The translations under genes were made by a program, and so were the position numbers. From Bacteroidota bacterium (GTDB lineage Bacteria; Bacteroidota; Bacteroidia; Chitinophagales; LD1), in the NCBI GenBank assembly GCA_018267385.1, contig JAFDYN010000010.1:1-64000 (forward strand): 64,000 nucleotides of DNA. The letters run 5' to 3'. The notes below the pieces were generated by a model. It saw nothing but the letters and a program-made list of their open reading frames with translations. It was not told the origin of the DNA and ran no database searches. Of this stretch, positions 1-7,619 are shown piece after piece; within the stretch, counting starts at the first letter, position 1, and each line of letters opens with the position of its first letter.

Positions 1-339
1 GGACTGCAAATGTAGTCTTTTGCCACAAATAAACAAAAGGTGGGTGGAATTTTGTTTTTTGGGGGGCACCTCACCTATCTGCCTTCGGCAGCTTCCCTCT
101 CCGGAAGAGAGGGAAGCACCTACCGTCGCCGAGTGGTGTTTTTGCCTATTATTTTCTACATTCCTAAAGAAGTTAAGCTTGGCTGCGAACTGCGCAAGGC
201 CGGGGGAAATGCAAAATAGCCGATCCTCTATTCCGAAGCCTCGGAACTCTCTGAAGGGAGACTTTAATGCAAGTGCTAGTGACATAGAGGTGATCAAAAG
301 AAGGGGCAACTATTTCCAAGTTATGTGTAACATTACTGC
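1..339. other. Gene-free left edge with dyad and stem-loops
   Basis: No convincing gene is visible here. The one open frame (20-343) has no family resemblance and runs through stem-loop DNA. Positions 3-16 hold a dyad (ACTGCA-AA-TGTAGT) like the TACA/TGTA operators of BlaI/MecI-type repressors. Positions 79-91 and 92-116 hold two adjacent hairpins (stems of 5 and 9 bp), and 231-246 holds a third (stem TTCCGA/TCGGAA). The stretch looks like intergenic repeat DNA plus the control region of something lost or lying off the left edge. Confidence 0.5.
79..116. repeat. Paired stem-loops, probable intergenic repeat element
   Basis: Two back-to-back perfect inverted repeats are present: CTGCC-TTC-GGCAG (79-91) and CTTCCCTCT-7 nt-AGAGGGAAG (92-116). 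Compact double hairpins of this kind are typical of dispersed intergenic repeats. No second copy was noticed in this window, so membership of a genome-wide family is inferred. Confidence 0.4.
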
Positions 340-1035
340 ATGACAGACCTCTCTCATAGTACGCAGCAGATCCAATACGTAGCGAGCTTTGATGCGCTTG
401 TTTCTACGCCCTTTGATGAGGCGATGAATGCTGTCTGCTGGCGGCGGGAGCTGGTAGGGGATTTTGCGGAGATAGTGGGGAAGGTGCCGATGGAGAGCAA
501 TATCACGGTGGTGGGAGAGGAGACGCTGATGGCACTGGAACTGAGTGAGCAGGGGCAGCTGGCACGGGAGGTGCTGCTCGGTGATATGCAGCTACTCACA
601 GATCATGGCGCGGCACCGGTGCTCAATCTGATAAGGTGTTATGACAGGGACGATGCGGTGCCGTTCTTCCCGACGGATGTATACTCATGGCATGTAGACC
701 GCGCGCCTGTGCCTACGGCTACCTTTCTCTGTACCTACTATGGTGCGGCGAGTGAGATCCTGCCCAACGCACAGGCTGAGCAAAAAATACTGATGCCGGA
801 GATACGCGCGGAGCTGTGGCAGCTCTATGGCGGCGAAGAGGAGGGCTTTGAAGACTGGCTCAGTGAGAACTTCTATGACCTGCACTACCAGGCCAGGCCA
901 GATGCGCAGCCTGTCAACCTCGGCACAGGCAACCTGTGGCGGCTGGCGGTGGACTGTGCGGATAGCGGGGTGCTGCCGTGTGTGCATCGGGCGCCGGTAG
1001 AGGGTGATGGAGTGCGGTTGCTGTTGATCTGCTAG
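340..1035 (+). CDS. Uncharacterised protein, DUF1826-like
   Basis: A 231-residue soluble protein with no signal peptide or membrane segment. I do not recognise it with certainty. The layout resembles DUF1826 proteins: an early N-terminal 'CWRREL' segment, a central 'SWHVDRAPVPTATFLCTYYG' segment with a conserved-looking His-Asp and Thr-Tyr, and a Cys/His-containing tail ('VLPCVHRAP'). DUF1826 proteins are of unknown function and are often found near zinc-uptake genes in other bacteria, but no such neighbours are present here. The gene reads in the same direction as the P450 that starts 92 bp downstream. Codon use is GC-rich like the P450 and unlike the AT-rich gene at 3.1-4.9 kb. The family call is tentative; the coding call is firmer. 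Confidence 0.6.
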   Translation: MTDLSHSTQQIQYVASFDALVSTPFDEAMNAVCWRRELVGDFAEIVGKVPMESNITVVGEETLMALELSEQGQLAREVLLGDMQLLTDHGAAPVLNLIRCYDRDDAVPFFPTDVYSWHVDRAPVPTATFLCTYYGAASEILPNAQAEQKILMPEIRAELWQLYGGEEEGFEDWLSENFYDLHYQARPDAQPVNLGTGNLWRLAVDCADSGVLPCVHRAPVEGDGVRLLLIC

Positions 1036-1127
1036 GTTCTCCTTTGGATAGTGAGAGTTGAATATGACGCGCTTGCCGTTGGCTGACTGGTGTGTGCGGC
1101 TGCGAGGGAATCTCGTTACATTCCCAT

Positions 1128-2468
1128 ATGAACTCACCGCGACTACCTACGGGGCCTAAGGGCAATATCATCTTCACCGCAGCCCGTGAGCTGCGTACCA
1201 ATGTGCTGGGGCTGATAGAGCGCCATCAGCGGGAGTACCCGGATATCTCTCGGCTGCGCATCGGTCCATACTACTATGTGAATGTCTACCAGCCGGACAT
1301 GATCGAGCATATCCTCTCGCATAGCGACCTCTACTCAAAGGGCCGGGAAAATGCCAACCTCAAATACCTGCTGGGCAATGGGCTGCTGACGAATGAAGGC
1401 GAATTCTGGATGAAGCAGCGGCGGCTGATACAGCCTGTCTTTCACAAGCGGCGGCTGGCGACATTCGTAGAGCAGATCAAAGACTGTACGGAGCGGCTGA
1501 TGGCAGACTGGGAGCAGCACGGCAGTACCACAATGGATATACATGCGGAGATGACGCAAATCACGCTGAGCATCGTGAGCCGTACGCTGCTCAGTACGGA
1601 TACGGGTGGCTGGTTTCGCGAGATCAGTGATGCGCTGGGCTACCTGATGAAGGGCCTCAGCACGGAGACCACGAAGCTGATCCGCCTGCCGCAGTGGATG
1701 CCCACGCCATACAATATCCGCATGGCGCGCAACCGGGAGATACTGAATAAAATGATACTGGGCATCATAGCTGATCGCCGCGCTACGAAGGTGCAGCACG
1801 ATGACCTGCTCTCTATGCTCATGGAGGTGGAGGATGCCGATACGGCCGAGCGCATGACGGATGCACAACTGCGGGATGAGGTGATCACGATCTTCCTGGC
1901 GGGGCATGAGACGACGGCCAATGCGATGTCCTTTGCGCTGTACCTGATGGCGCGGCACCCGGAGGCGGCACAACGCATACGCGAAGAGACTGCGGCGGTG
2001 CTGGCCGATGGTCCACTGACCTATGAGTCTCTGATGCGACTGGACTATACCACGCGTGCGGTGAAGGAGGTGATGCGCCTGTACCCGCCGGCCTGGATCA
2101 TAGGCCGCGAGGCGACGCAGGATGATGTGATAGGTGACTACCTGATCAAAAAGGGCGACACTATGATGCTATTCCCCTATCTGACGCACCGGATGGAGCA
2201 GTACTGGGAGGAGCCGCTGCGCTTCGACCCGGACCGATTCCTGCCCGAGCGGATGAAGGACAGACCGAGGTATGCGTACTTCCCCTTTGGCGGTGGTGCG
2301 CGGCTGTGCATCGGCAATAACTTTGCTATGATGGAGATGCAGCTGATCCTGGCGCTGATCTGTTCTCGCTATAAGTTCTCTGTGCCGGATGGCTTCCGGC
2401 TGGAGCTGGAGGCGCTGGTGACGCTGCGGCCTAAGGGGGAGTTGAGGCTGGGGGTGAGGAGGGTGTGA
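1128..2468 (+). CDS. Cytochrome P450
   Basis: A soluble bacterial cytochrome P450 of 446 residues, a heme-thiolate monooxygenase expected to hydroxylate a hydrophobic substrate using electrons from a ferredoxin or flavodoxin partner. The ATG at 1128 (MNSPRLPTGPKG) is preferred over an upstream GTG at 1092 because P450s commonly open with a Pro/Gly-rich hinge like this one. The I-helix oxygen-activation motif AGHETTA lies at residues 258-264, the K-helix ExxR at E314-R317, and the heme-binding loop FGGGARLCIG at 387-396 with the axial ligand Cys394. Length and all motifs are intact. No redox partner gene is adjacent and the substrate is unknown. The AGHETTA and FGGGxRxCIG forms fit broad bacterial fatty-acid or terpene hydroxylase groups. 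Confidence 0.95.
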   Translation: MNSPRLPTGPKGNIIFTAARELRTNVLGLIERHQREYPDISRLRIGPYYYVNVYQPDMIEHILSHSDLYSKGRENANLKYLLGNGLLTNEGEFWMKQRRLIQPVFHKRRLATFVEQIKDCTERLMADWEQHGSTTMDIHAEMTQITLSIVSRTLLSTDTGGWFREISDALGYLMKGLSTETTKLIRLPQWMPTPYNIRMARNREILNKMILGIIADRRATKVQHDDLLSMLMEVEDADTAERMTDAQLRDEVITIFLAGHETTANAMSFALYLMARHPEAAQRIREETAAVLADGPLTYESLMRLDYTTRAVKEVMRLYPPAWIIGREATQDDVIGDYLIKKGDTMMLFPYLTHRMEQYWEEPLRFDPDRFLPERMKDRPRYAYFPFGGGARLCIGNNFAMMEMQLILALICSRYKFSVPDGFRLELEALVTLRPKGELRLGVRRV

Positions 2469-2532
2469 GTGACGTATGACGAGATCTGAAGTCGGAGACG
2501 AGGAGTAGGGAGGGCGGCTTTGAATGCAGAAG

Positions 2533-2585
2533 GTCCGTAGAAGCCTGCCACAAGCCTGCCTTCATCTACGGACAGCGTTGTTTTA
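2533..2585 (+). terminator. Probable terminator after P450
   Basis: A 9-bp inverted repeat (arms 2533-2541 and 2565-2573, core GTCCGTAG/CTACGGAC) encloses two direct copies of AAGCCTGCC and is followed by a T-rich run at about 2577-2590. It lies 65 bp past the P450 stop. The loop is long for an intrinsic terminator, so the assignment is moderate. Confidence 0.4.
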
Positions 2586-2665
2586 TTTTTAGCTACGGAT
2601 AGCTGGGGTGGGGGCATGGAACTAAGTTCTGCGCCAGTAACAAGATTTCCCGGCTGTTAAAAAAC

Positions 2666-2673
2666 TATCTTTG
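2666..2673 (+). promoter_or_regulatory. -7 promoter element TATCTTTG
   Basis: A perfect match to the Bacteroidota -7 consensus TAnnTTTG. It lies 70 bp before the start codon of the 37-residue peptide, which places the expected transcript start near 2680 and leaves a leader of about 64 nt. No clear TTG (-33) is visible at the usual distance. Confidence 0.45.
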
Positions 2674-2743
2674 CCATAAGTTGAGTGTACCTCTTTATCA
2701 GCTATGTTGCCCTGAGTTACAAAACTGGGCTTCATGATGAAGT

Positions 2744-2857
2744 ATGCGCAAATACGCAGAAAGGGGTAGAAGATTTGTCAAGATGCTGCTGACACTTATA
2801 GCAGGTGTAATAACCTCTGTTGTCGGTAACATTATCTTCTATCTCTGGGTTAAATAA
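2744..2857 (+). CDS. 37-residue cationic single-pass membrane peptide
   Basis: A short open frame starting with ATG at 2744 and ending with TAA. Residues 1-13 are strongly basic (MRKYAERGRRFVK). Residues 14-36 form one hydrophobic helix (MLLTLIAGVITSVVGN continuing to IIFYLWV) ending in Lys. This layout is shared by small inner-membrane proteins and by type I toxin peptides. A perfect -7 element lies 70 bp upstream and a 10-bp-stem terminator starts 22 bp downstream, so the unit looks like a free-standing transcript of roughly 230 nt. No Shine-Dalgarno sequence is obvious, which is common in Bacteroidota. I do not recognise the family. A toxin role is only a hypothesis: no antisense RNA or antitoxin was identified. 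Confidence 0.55.
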   Translation: MRKYAERGRRFVKMLLTLIAGVITSVVGNIIFYLWVK

Positions 2858-2878
2858 CCCACAGCCGAATAGCTGATA

Positions 2879-2910
2879 CTCCGACCTATCTTACTAGGTC
2901 GGAGCCAATT
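2879..2910 (+). terminator. Intrinsic terminator after the membrane peptide
   Basis: A perfect 10-bp stem (CTCCGACCTA at 2879-2888, TAGGTCGGAG at 2895-2904) with a 6-nt loop, followed by CCAATTTTACTT. It closes the transcript carrying the 37-residue peptide. Confidence 0.7.
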
Positions 2911-3058
2911 TTACTTGAAAGAGGCTAACTCGTATTCTGCAACTTAGAACTAACCCAAATCTAGACTGCTATAGAGGGAAATCCTGGTTATAGAAAGGAC
3001 TAAAGGGGGGAATCAAGAGTGTACAATCCTCGTCAGAGACGAGTAATAGAGTGCAGAG

Positions 3059-4897
3059 TTAATTTTTAGATTCTATTGAGCTTAAAGATTCCATGTTCAT
3101 TTTAATTTCAGTAATATCTGAATCTATAATTAATTGACAGTTAATATATTGTTGACTATAAAAGGCGTATTCTCTTCCTTTAGCCACATTCCTTTCCTCA
3201 CGCGATCTCAATTCAATAATTTTAGATATTGCTCTTTTTCTAAGTGCTAATAAAGCTCTTGCCATACTTTCGTTTGTTACTCGCGGCGTGTTTGATTTTA
3301 AAATTAGCGTTCCTTGAATACGATTGCTATAACCTTCTTGCTGAGACCTTATAGATGTTGCACTATTGACTTGTTGATTAAAAATAATTTCTAACTCTGA
3401 CGAATTGAAAACGAAATATCCATGTTCATTGGGTAACTCACCGTGGGGAAACAATAAATCTTCAATTATCAATAATCCACCATTATCTTTTAATGATTCA
3501 ATAGCCTTATTTAGTGACTTAACTAGGTTACCAATATTTATTTCGTGTACAACCCCAATAAAAGTCACTATCGAAAAGGTATTAATTGGCAAGTCTTCTA
3601 GCTCTTTTATTAGGTCACAGTTTATAGAAGTTTGACCAAAAGCCTTCGTAATTGACATTTCGAATGGTTCAAAGGCGGTATAAGAAAGTATTTTTGATTT
3701 GAAACTTGACGAACATTCATTTAAGGCATGTAATAACCTTCCTTGACCAGCTCCAAAGTCTAAAATGCTTATTTTGTTTCCTCGTCCGATTGCTTGCAAA
3801 AAAATAGTGATTTCAGGATCTCCAGCTTTTGCTTCGCTAAATATAGCTGGACGACTTAGGCATTCAATAGCAAAATTAGTTTCAGCCCATTTTGTTGTAT
3901 CCTTAATAAATTCATTTATTTTATCCGAGTTCGATCTTATTCCCATCAATTCGTCTAAGGCCTCGCCTGGGATTTTTCTCTTAGGAGCGAACAATTCCCC
4001 TTTTTTCATCAAATAAATTTCATTGTAGCTTAATTCAGAGAGAATATGGATAGAATGCGTAGCAAGCCACAATTGTCCCTTCTCACCTAGAATTGATTTT
4101 AACGCACGAATCAACGTGACCTGAGCTTCAGGATGAAGGTGAGTTTCCGGTTCGTCAATAATAAATATACATTCTTGAGCATTGACATTTTCTTTGACTT
4201 CAAACAGAGTCAGATAAAATGCAAAGACAACAAGAATTTTTTGGCCTGGAGACAGAAGATTAAATTCATAAGGGAAATTGCTAAATTCCATTAATCCAGT
4301 AAATCGAACGCTCAGATCATCAGTATCAGCGTCCACAAAATTTAGCTTCGTCCCTAGTAGCTTATCTATCCAATGTTGGAACTTGTTGAAATAAGGAGAG
4401 TATGTGATACCGTTTTTCTGGTTCTTGTTTCTGTATAAAAGATAATCTTCTTTAAGTAGTGGAGATGCTATTGTTTGCAACCCATTTATGATGAATTCTG
4501 CGGAAATATTTAAATCGAAATTAGACATGTCCAATTTCCTTACAACTTCAGAGAATTCTTCTGGCGAAATATCAGAATGCAAGGTGTGATTATGTGTCTC
4601 AATAACTCGAATTTTGGAATTTATTTTTTCCTTGTAAGCAGGTACATTTAGGCTGTCAGGATTTTTGGGGTCTTTCGGTAAATCACTTGTAAACGTCTCG
4701 TAGTCCGTATCTACACTGATCGTTGCAACTAAAGCTATGGGGTCTGCAAGTGCTGGATAGTTTTTTACAAGATTCAATAATCTTGTTTTACCTGATCCAT
4801 TTTTACCTATTAACGCTACTACTCTGCCAAATTCAGTAAAAGGAATAGGAGCCAATCCATTTTCCAGATTGGGTATTACAAGATTCTTTATATACAT
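3059..4897 (-). CDS. ABC/OLD-like ATPase fused to SAM methyltransferase
   Basis: A 612-residue two-domain protein. The N-terminal half is an SMC/RecF/OLD-like ABC ATPase: Walker A GKNGSGKT (31-38), signature LSPGQK (215-220), Walker B IFIIDEPETHLH (244-255) and the switch histidine ATHS (279-282). It lacks transporter features and no TOPRIM nuclease is visible. The C-terminal half carries a Rossmann methyltransferase: motif I ILDFGAGQG (378-386), an acidic mid-motif segment near VVHEI (449-453), and LLIIEDLLFP (475-484). An approximately 110-residue helical, charged tail follows. The gene is strikingly AT-rich beside its neighbours, which indicates horizontal acquisition. Stand-alone ATPases of this group often serve in anti-phage defence, but the fusion partner and the substrate (nucleic acid, protein or small molecule) are unknown. 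All ATPase motifs look intact. Confidence 0.9.
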   Translation of the reverse strand: MYIKNLVIPNLENGLAPIPFTEFGRVVALIGKNGSGKTRLLNLVKNYPALADPIALVATISVDTDYETFTSDLPKDPKNPDSLNVPAYKEKINSKIRVIETHNHTLHSDISPEEFSEVVRKLDMSNFDLNISAEFIINGLQTIASPLLKEDYLLYRNKNQKNGITYSPYFNKFQHWIDKLLGTKLNFVDADTDDLSVRFTGLMEFSNFPYEFNLLSPGQKILVVFAFYLTLFEVKENVNAQECIFIIDEPETHLHPEAQVTLIRALKSILGEKGQLWLATHSIHILSELSYNEIYLMKKGELFAPKRKIPGEALDELMGIRSNSDKINEFIKDTTKWAETNFAIECLSRPAIFSEAKAGDPEITIFLQAIGRGNKISILDFGAGQGRLLHALNECSSSFKSKILSYTAFEPFEMSITKAFGQTSINCDLIKELEDLPINTFSIVTFIGVVHEINIGNLVKSLNKAIESLKDNGGLLIIEDLLFPHGELPNEHGYFVFNSSELEIIFNQQVNSATSIRSQQEGYSNRIQGTLILKSNTPRVTNESMARALLALRKRAISKIIELRSREERNVAKGREYAFYSQQYINCQLIIDSDITEIKMNMESLSSIESKN

Positions 4898-4914
4898 AAG
4901 TCATTTTTACCACT

Positions 4915-4922
4915 CAAATATA
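4915..4922 (-). promoter_or_regulatory. -7 element TATATTTG for the ATPase-methyltransferase
   Basis: On the minus strand TATATTTG matches TAnnTTTG exactly. It ends 17 bp before the ATG at 4897, giving a leader of about 10 nt. No TTG is seen at the usual upstream distance. Confidence 0.45.
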
Positions 4923-5009
4923 TATAGGATTTCTCTTTTATTTCTTCGAAAGCTTTGTTGTCTCGTGAATCTCATTCAATACATACCTTCGTTTTTCTTC
5001 CCTTTCCTT

Positions 5010-5053
5010 CATGAGCTTTTTCAGAGATAGGTATGGCGGCCTGCGGGGTATTT
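5010..5053 (+). pseudogene. Remnant copy of the PBP gene 5' end
   Basis: This 44-bp stretch matches the start of the class A PBP gene (7619-7663) at about 38 of 44 aligned positions, including ATGAGCTTT and TGGCGGCCTGCGGG. One base is missing, so the frame shifts and closes within about 30 codons. It is in the same orientation as the intact gene, 2.6 kb upstream. It is best read as a decayed duplicate produced by a rearrangement, not a functional gene. Confidence 0.65.
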
Positions 5054-5132
5054 CGAAGATACTTTACCCAGGCCTGCATCGCGAATGGTGAAAGAGGCCT
5101 ACATTATCAAATCCTTCGGACGAAATTTCTCC

Positions 5133-7358
5133 CTACCTGATCAGCGTGACCGATCCTGTATGCGCGTGCTCCTGTGGCAGGCCCGTGCTACGGTAGCGGA
5201 TCATGTAGACATACACACCTGCGGGTTGTGCTACACCCTTGTAGGTGCCATCCCAGCCGCTGGCCTCGGCAGATGACTCATAGACCAGCTCGCCCCAGCG
5301 GTTGTAGATCGTGATGTGGTAGCTGTCATACGTGCAGGCTGAGTAGGTGCGGAAGGTTTCGTTTTTGCCATCGCCATTAGGTGTGAAGGCGGAAGGGATA
5401 GCCACCGGACAGGAGTCGCAGCGGTGGAAGTCGACACGCACTGTATCTGTGACGGGGCATAGCCCAGCCGTATCACTGATCACTACCGTATAAAGGCCGG
5501 AGTCAGTCACCGTGATGACCTGTGTGGTCTGCCCATCAGACCAGAGGAAATTGCGACCTGCGTTCTGCGCATCGAGGGTCACGCTGGCACGGGAGCAGCT
5601 ATCTACTACAGCACCATTGTATACGCGCGAAGGAGAACGTGGCAATGATATGCTGACAGATGCGTCTGCACTGGCGCAGGTATTGCTCACGGTCACAGTA
5701 TACGTGCCAGCGGTATGGGCATAGATAGATGGCTGTGTGGCGCCCGTACTCCAGCTATAGCTGGTGGCATCTGTAGCTACGGGGGCCAGCAGTATGCTGT
5801 CTGCATCGCACTGCACGGGTATAGGGTCCAGGCTCACGGTAGGGGCGGGCAGTGCGGTGATGGTGACAGAGGCCGTAGTAGCCGCACAGCGATTGGTCTC
5901 GGTGAGGGTATAGGTACCTGCCGCAGTGACGAGGAAGGTATCCGTCTGCGTGACACCATCCTGCCAGAGCAGGGAGAGGCCGGCAGCCGGCACGGGCGCT
6001 GCGCGCAGGGTCAGCTCGGCACCGCTGCACAGCCCCTGGTCTGCACCGATGGAAAAGGCCGCGGGAGCAGAGACTGTATCTATCCTGACCGAATCGGTAT
6101 AGGCGCCACAGGCATTGGCTACGCGCAGCCAGTAGATGCCGGGCGCAGAGGCGGTATAGGTCGAGTCTGTAGTGGCATCCTGCCAGAGGTATGACACAGG
6201 GGAGGTGCCGGTCACTGCGGGCACTATGACCATAGAGGCGCCGCCGCAGATGAGTGAGTCCGGACCGAGGTCAGCCGTAGGTGTCTGACCGAGTGAGATG
6301 CGCATGCTATCGCGCGCTGCAGACGAGGCGCATTGATTGCTCACCTGCAGCCAGTAGGTGCCGGCCAGGCGCGCAGTGTCACGCTGCTGGGTGGTGCCAT
6401 CAGACCAGAGGTAGCTCAGTGTACCCGTGCCTGTCACTACAGGGCTGATACTGGTGTACACGCTATCGCAAAAGGAGGTATCTGCCGGGAGCGCCACGGT
6501 AGGCTTGACAAAGGTGGTGATGTGCACGGTGTCAGTGAGGATGCAGATAGGGATGAAGGCAATATCATCGAGAGCAAAGTCATTGCCACCGCCGGCTGTG
6601 CTGGAGTCGGTCAGGCAGATATTGACGCTGGTATTGGCGCCGGAGTTCCACACGGTGTAAAACTGCGACCATACGCCTGCAGAGATCACCGGGCTGAAGG
6701 GTGGACCTGCGGGAGCGTTGTTGATATTAAAGCGGAGATTGGGCAGCGGCTGTGGATTGAGGTCCACATTAGACACCCAGGCGGAGAACTGATAATCTGT
6801 ATACGGCTGCACGGTGATGGTCTGGCACCATACGCTGATGTTGGGGCTGGTAGCGCCATTGACGATCATCATCTGCCCCGTGCCGGAGGTGTGGTCGCCA
6901 AAGTTTGCAAACTGTGTGTGCGTGTTGCGCGGATTGGTATTGACGGTATAGTCTGCCTCGCAGCCCAGTATGCCATAGGTGCCACAGGGCTGTGCAGGCG
7001 GGGCATTGAGATAGGTATAGCCGCTGCTGAAGCCTGTATTGCCGGCAGAGAAATCACCATTGGAGATGAGATTGGTAGTAGAGCTGACAGTGACCGTACA
7101 GGTGTAGGATGTATCGTGTGTGACCGTGGCAGTGGGATTGGCCACGGTGCTATCGCTCAGCCCGTATTTGGGCTTCCACGCGCGGGATATGATGGTGCCG
7201 GATGAAATAGCCGAGTGCAACACAAAACTACCTGGACAGATGCTGGTATCTGGTGTGATGGTCAGGGTAGGGCAGGCCTGGCTGTAGACCGTACCTATAC
7301 TGAGAAAACAGAGGCAGGATAGCAGCAGGAGGAAGCGAAAGGGATAAAACTGTGACAT
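5133..7358 (-). CDS. T9SS type B secreted adhesin-like protein
   Basis: A 741-residue secreted protein. Residues 1-26 are a signal peptide ending at VYSQ/A. A module at about 105-275 opens with 'NLISNGDFSAGNTGF' and ends with 'FALDDIAFIPIC'; this is the pattern of carbohydrate-binding/galactose-binding-like jelly rolls in this phylum. Four to five Ig/PKD-like repeats of about 75 residues follow, each with a Cys pair and a 'YLWSDG' or 'YLWQDA' strand. The C-terminus (about 650-741) is the gliding-motility-associated CHU_C type B sorting domain (IPSAFTPNGDGKNETF, YNRWGELVYES, WDGTYKG, PAGVYVYMIRY). It is exported by Sec, then T9SS, and held at the cell surface. A single-gene unit lying between two copies of the PBP 5' end. 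Confidence 0.9.
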   Translation of the reverse strand: MSQFYPFRFLLLLSCLCFLSIGTVYSQACPTLTITPDTSICPGSFVLHSAISSGTIISRAWKPKYGLSDSTVANPTATVTHDTSYTCTVTVSSTTNLISNGDFSAGNTGFSSGYTYLNAPPAQPCGTYGILGCEADYTVNTNPRNTHTQFANFGDHTSGTGQMMIVNGATSPNISVWCQTITVQPYTDYQFSAWVSNVDLNPQPLPNLRFNINNAPAGPPFSPVISAGVWSQFYTVWNSGANTSVNICLTDSSTAGGGNDFALDDIAFIPICILTDTVHITTFVKPTVALPADTSFCDSVYTSISPVVTGTGTLSYLWSDGTTQQRDTARLAGTYWLQVSNQCASSAARDSMRISLGQTPTADLGPDSLICGGASMVIVPAVTGTSPVSYLWQDATTDSTYTASAPGIYWLRVANACGAYTDSVRIDTVSAPAAFSIGADQGLCSGAELTLRAAPVPAAGLSLLWQDGVTQTDTFLVTAAGTYTLTETNRCAATTASVTITALPAPTVSLDPIPVQCDADSILLAPVATDATSYSWSTGATQPSIYAHTAGTYTVTVSNTCASADASVSISLPRSPSRVYNGAVVDSCSRASVTLDAQNAGRNFLWSDGQTTQVITVTDSGLYTVVISDTAGLCPVTDTVRVDFHRCDSCPVAIPSAFTPNGDGKNETFRTYSACTYDSYHITIYNRWGELVYESSAEASGWDGTYKGVAQPAGVYVYMIRYRSTGLPQEHAHTGSVTLIR

Positions 7359-7607
7359 CTATCGTAGTGACTTTTATGTGAAAAAGCGTTGGGACGCGCT
7401 ACATAAGTGGCTTAAAACCTAAGCGTTCATTTGCATTATGTATACAAAGAGAAGCAATCGAGGCGTCAAAAGTTGCATCGTGAAATGCCGTTTTGCCAAT
7501 GAATTGATTGTAAGTAAAATGTATCCTTTTTGACCGAAATTTTTACAACTGATCAATTGCTGCATCCCGCTATAGACCCGGTGTGTCTCTGCTGACAGTG
7601 TTTTTAC

Positions 7608-7615
7608 TACCTTAG
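7608..7615 (+). promoter_or_regulatory. Possible -7 element TACCTTAG for the PBP gene
   Basis: A 7 of 8 match to TAnnTTTG ending 4 bp before the ATG at 7620. If used, transcription would begin at or very near the start codon. No clear -33 TTG is visible. Confidence 0.3.
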
Positions 7616-7619
7616 CCCC

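Noticed and set aside
20-343. 107-residue plus-strand open frame at the left edge
   Set aside because: It translates through hairpin repeat DNA, has no family resemblance, and overlaps the start of the gene at 340.
6333-7205. 290-residue plus-strand frame opposite the type B adhesin
   Set aside because: It is antisense to a well-supported T9SS gene and has the Gly/Arg/Ala-rich look of a shadow translation, with no domain.
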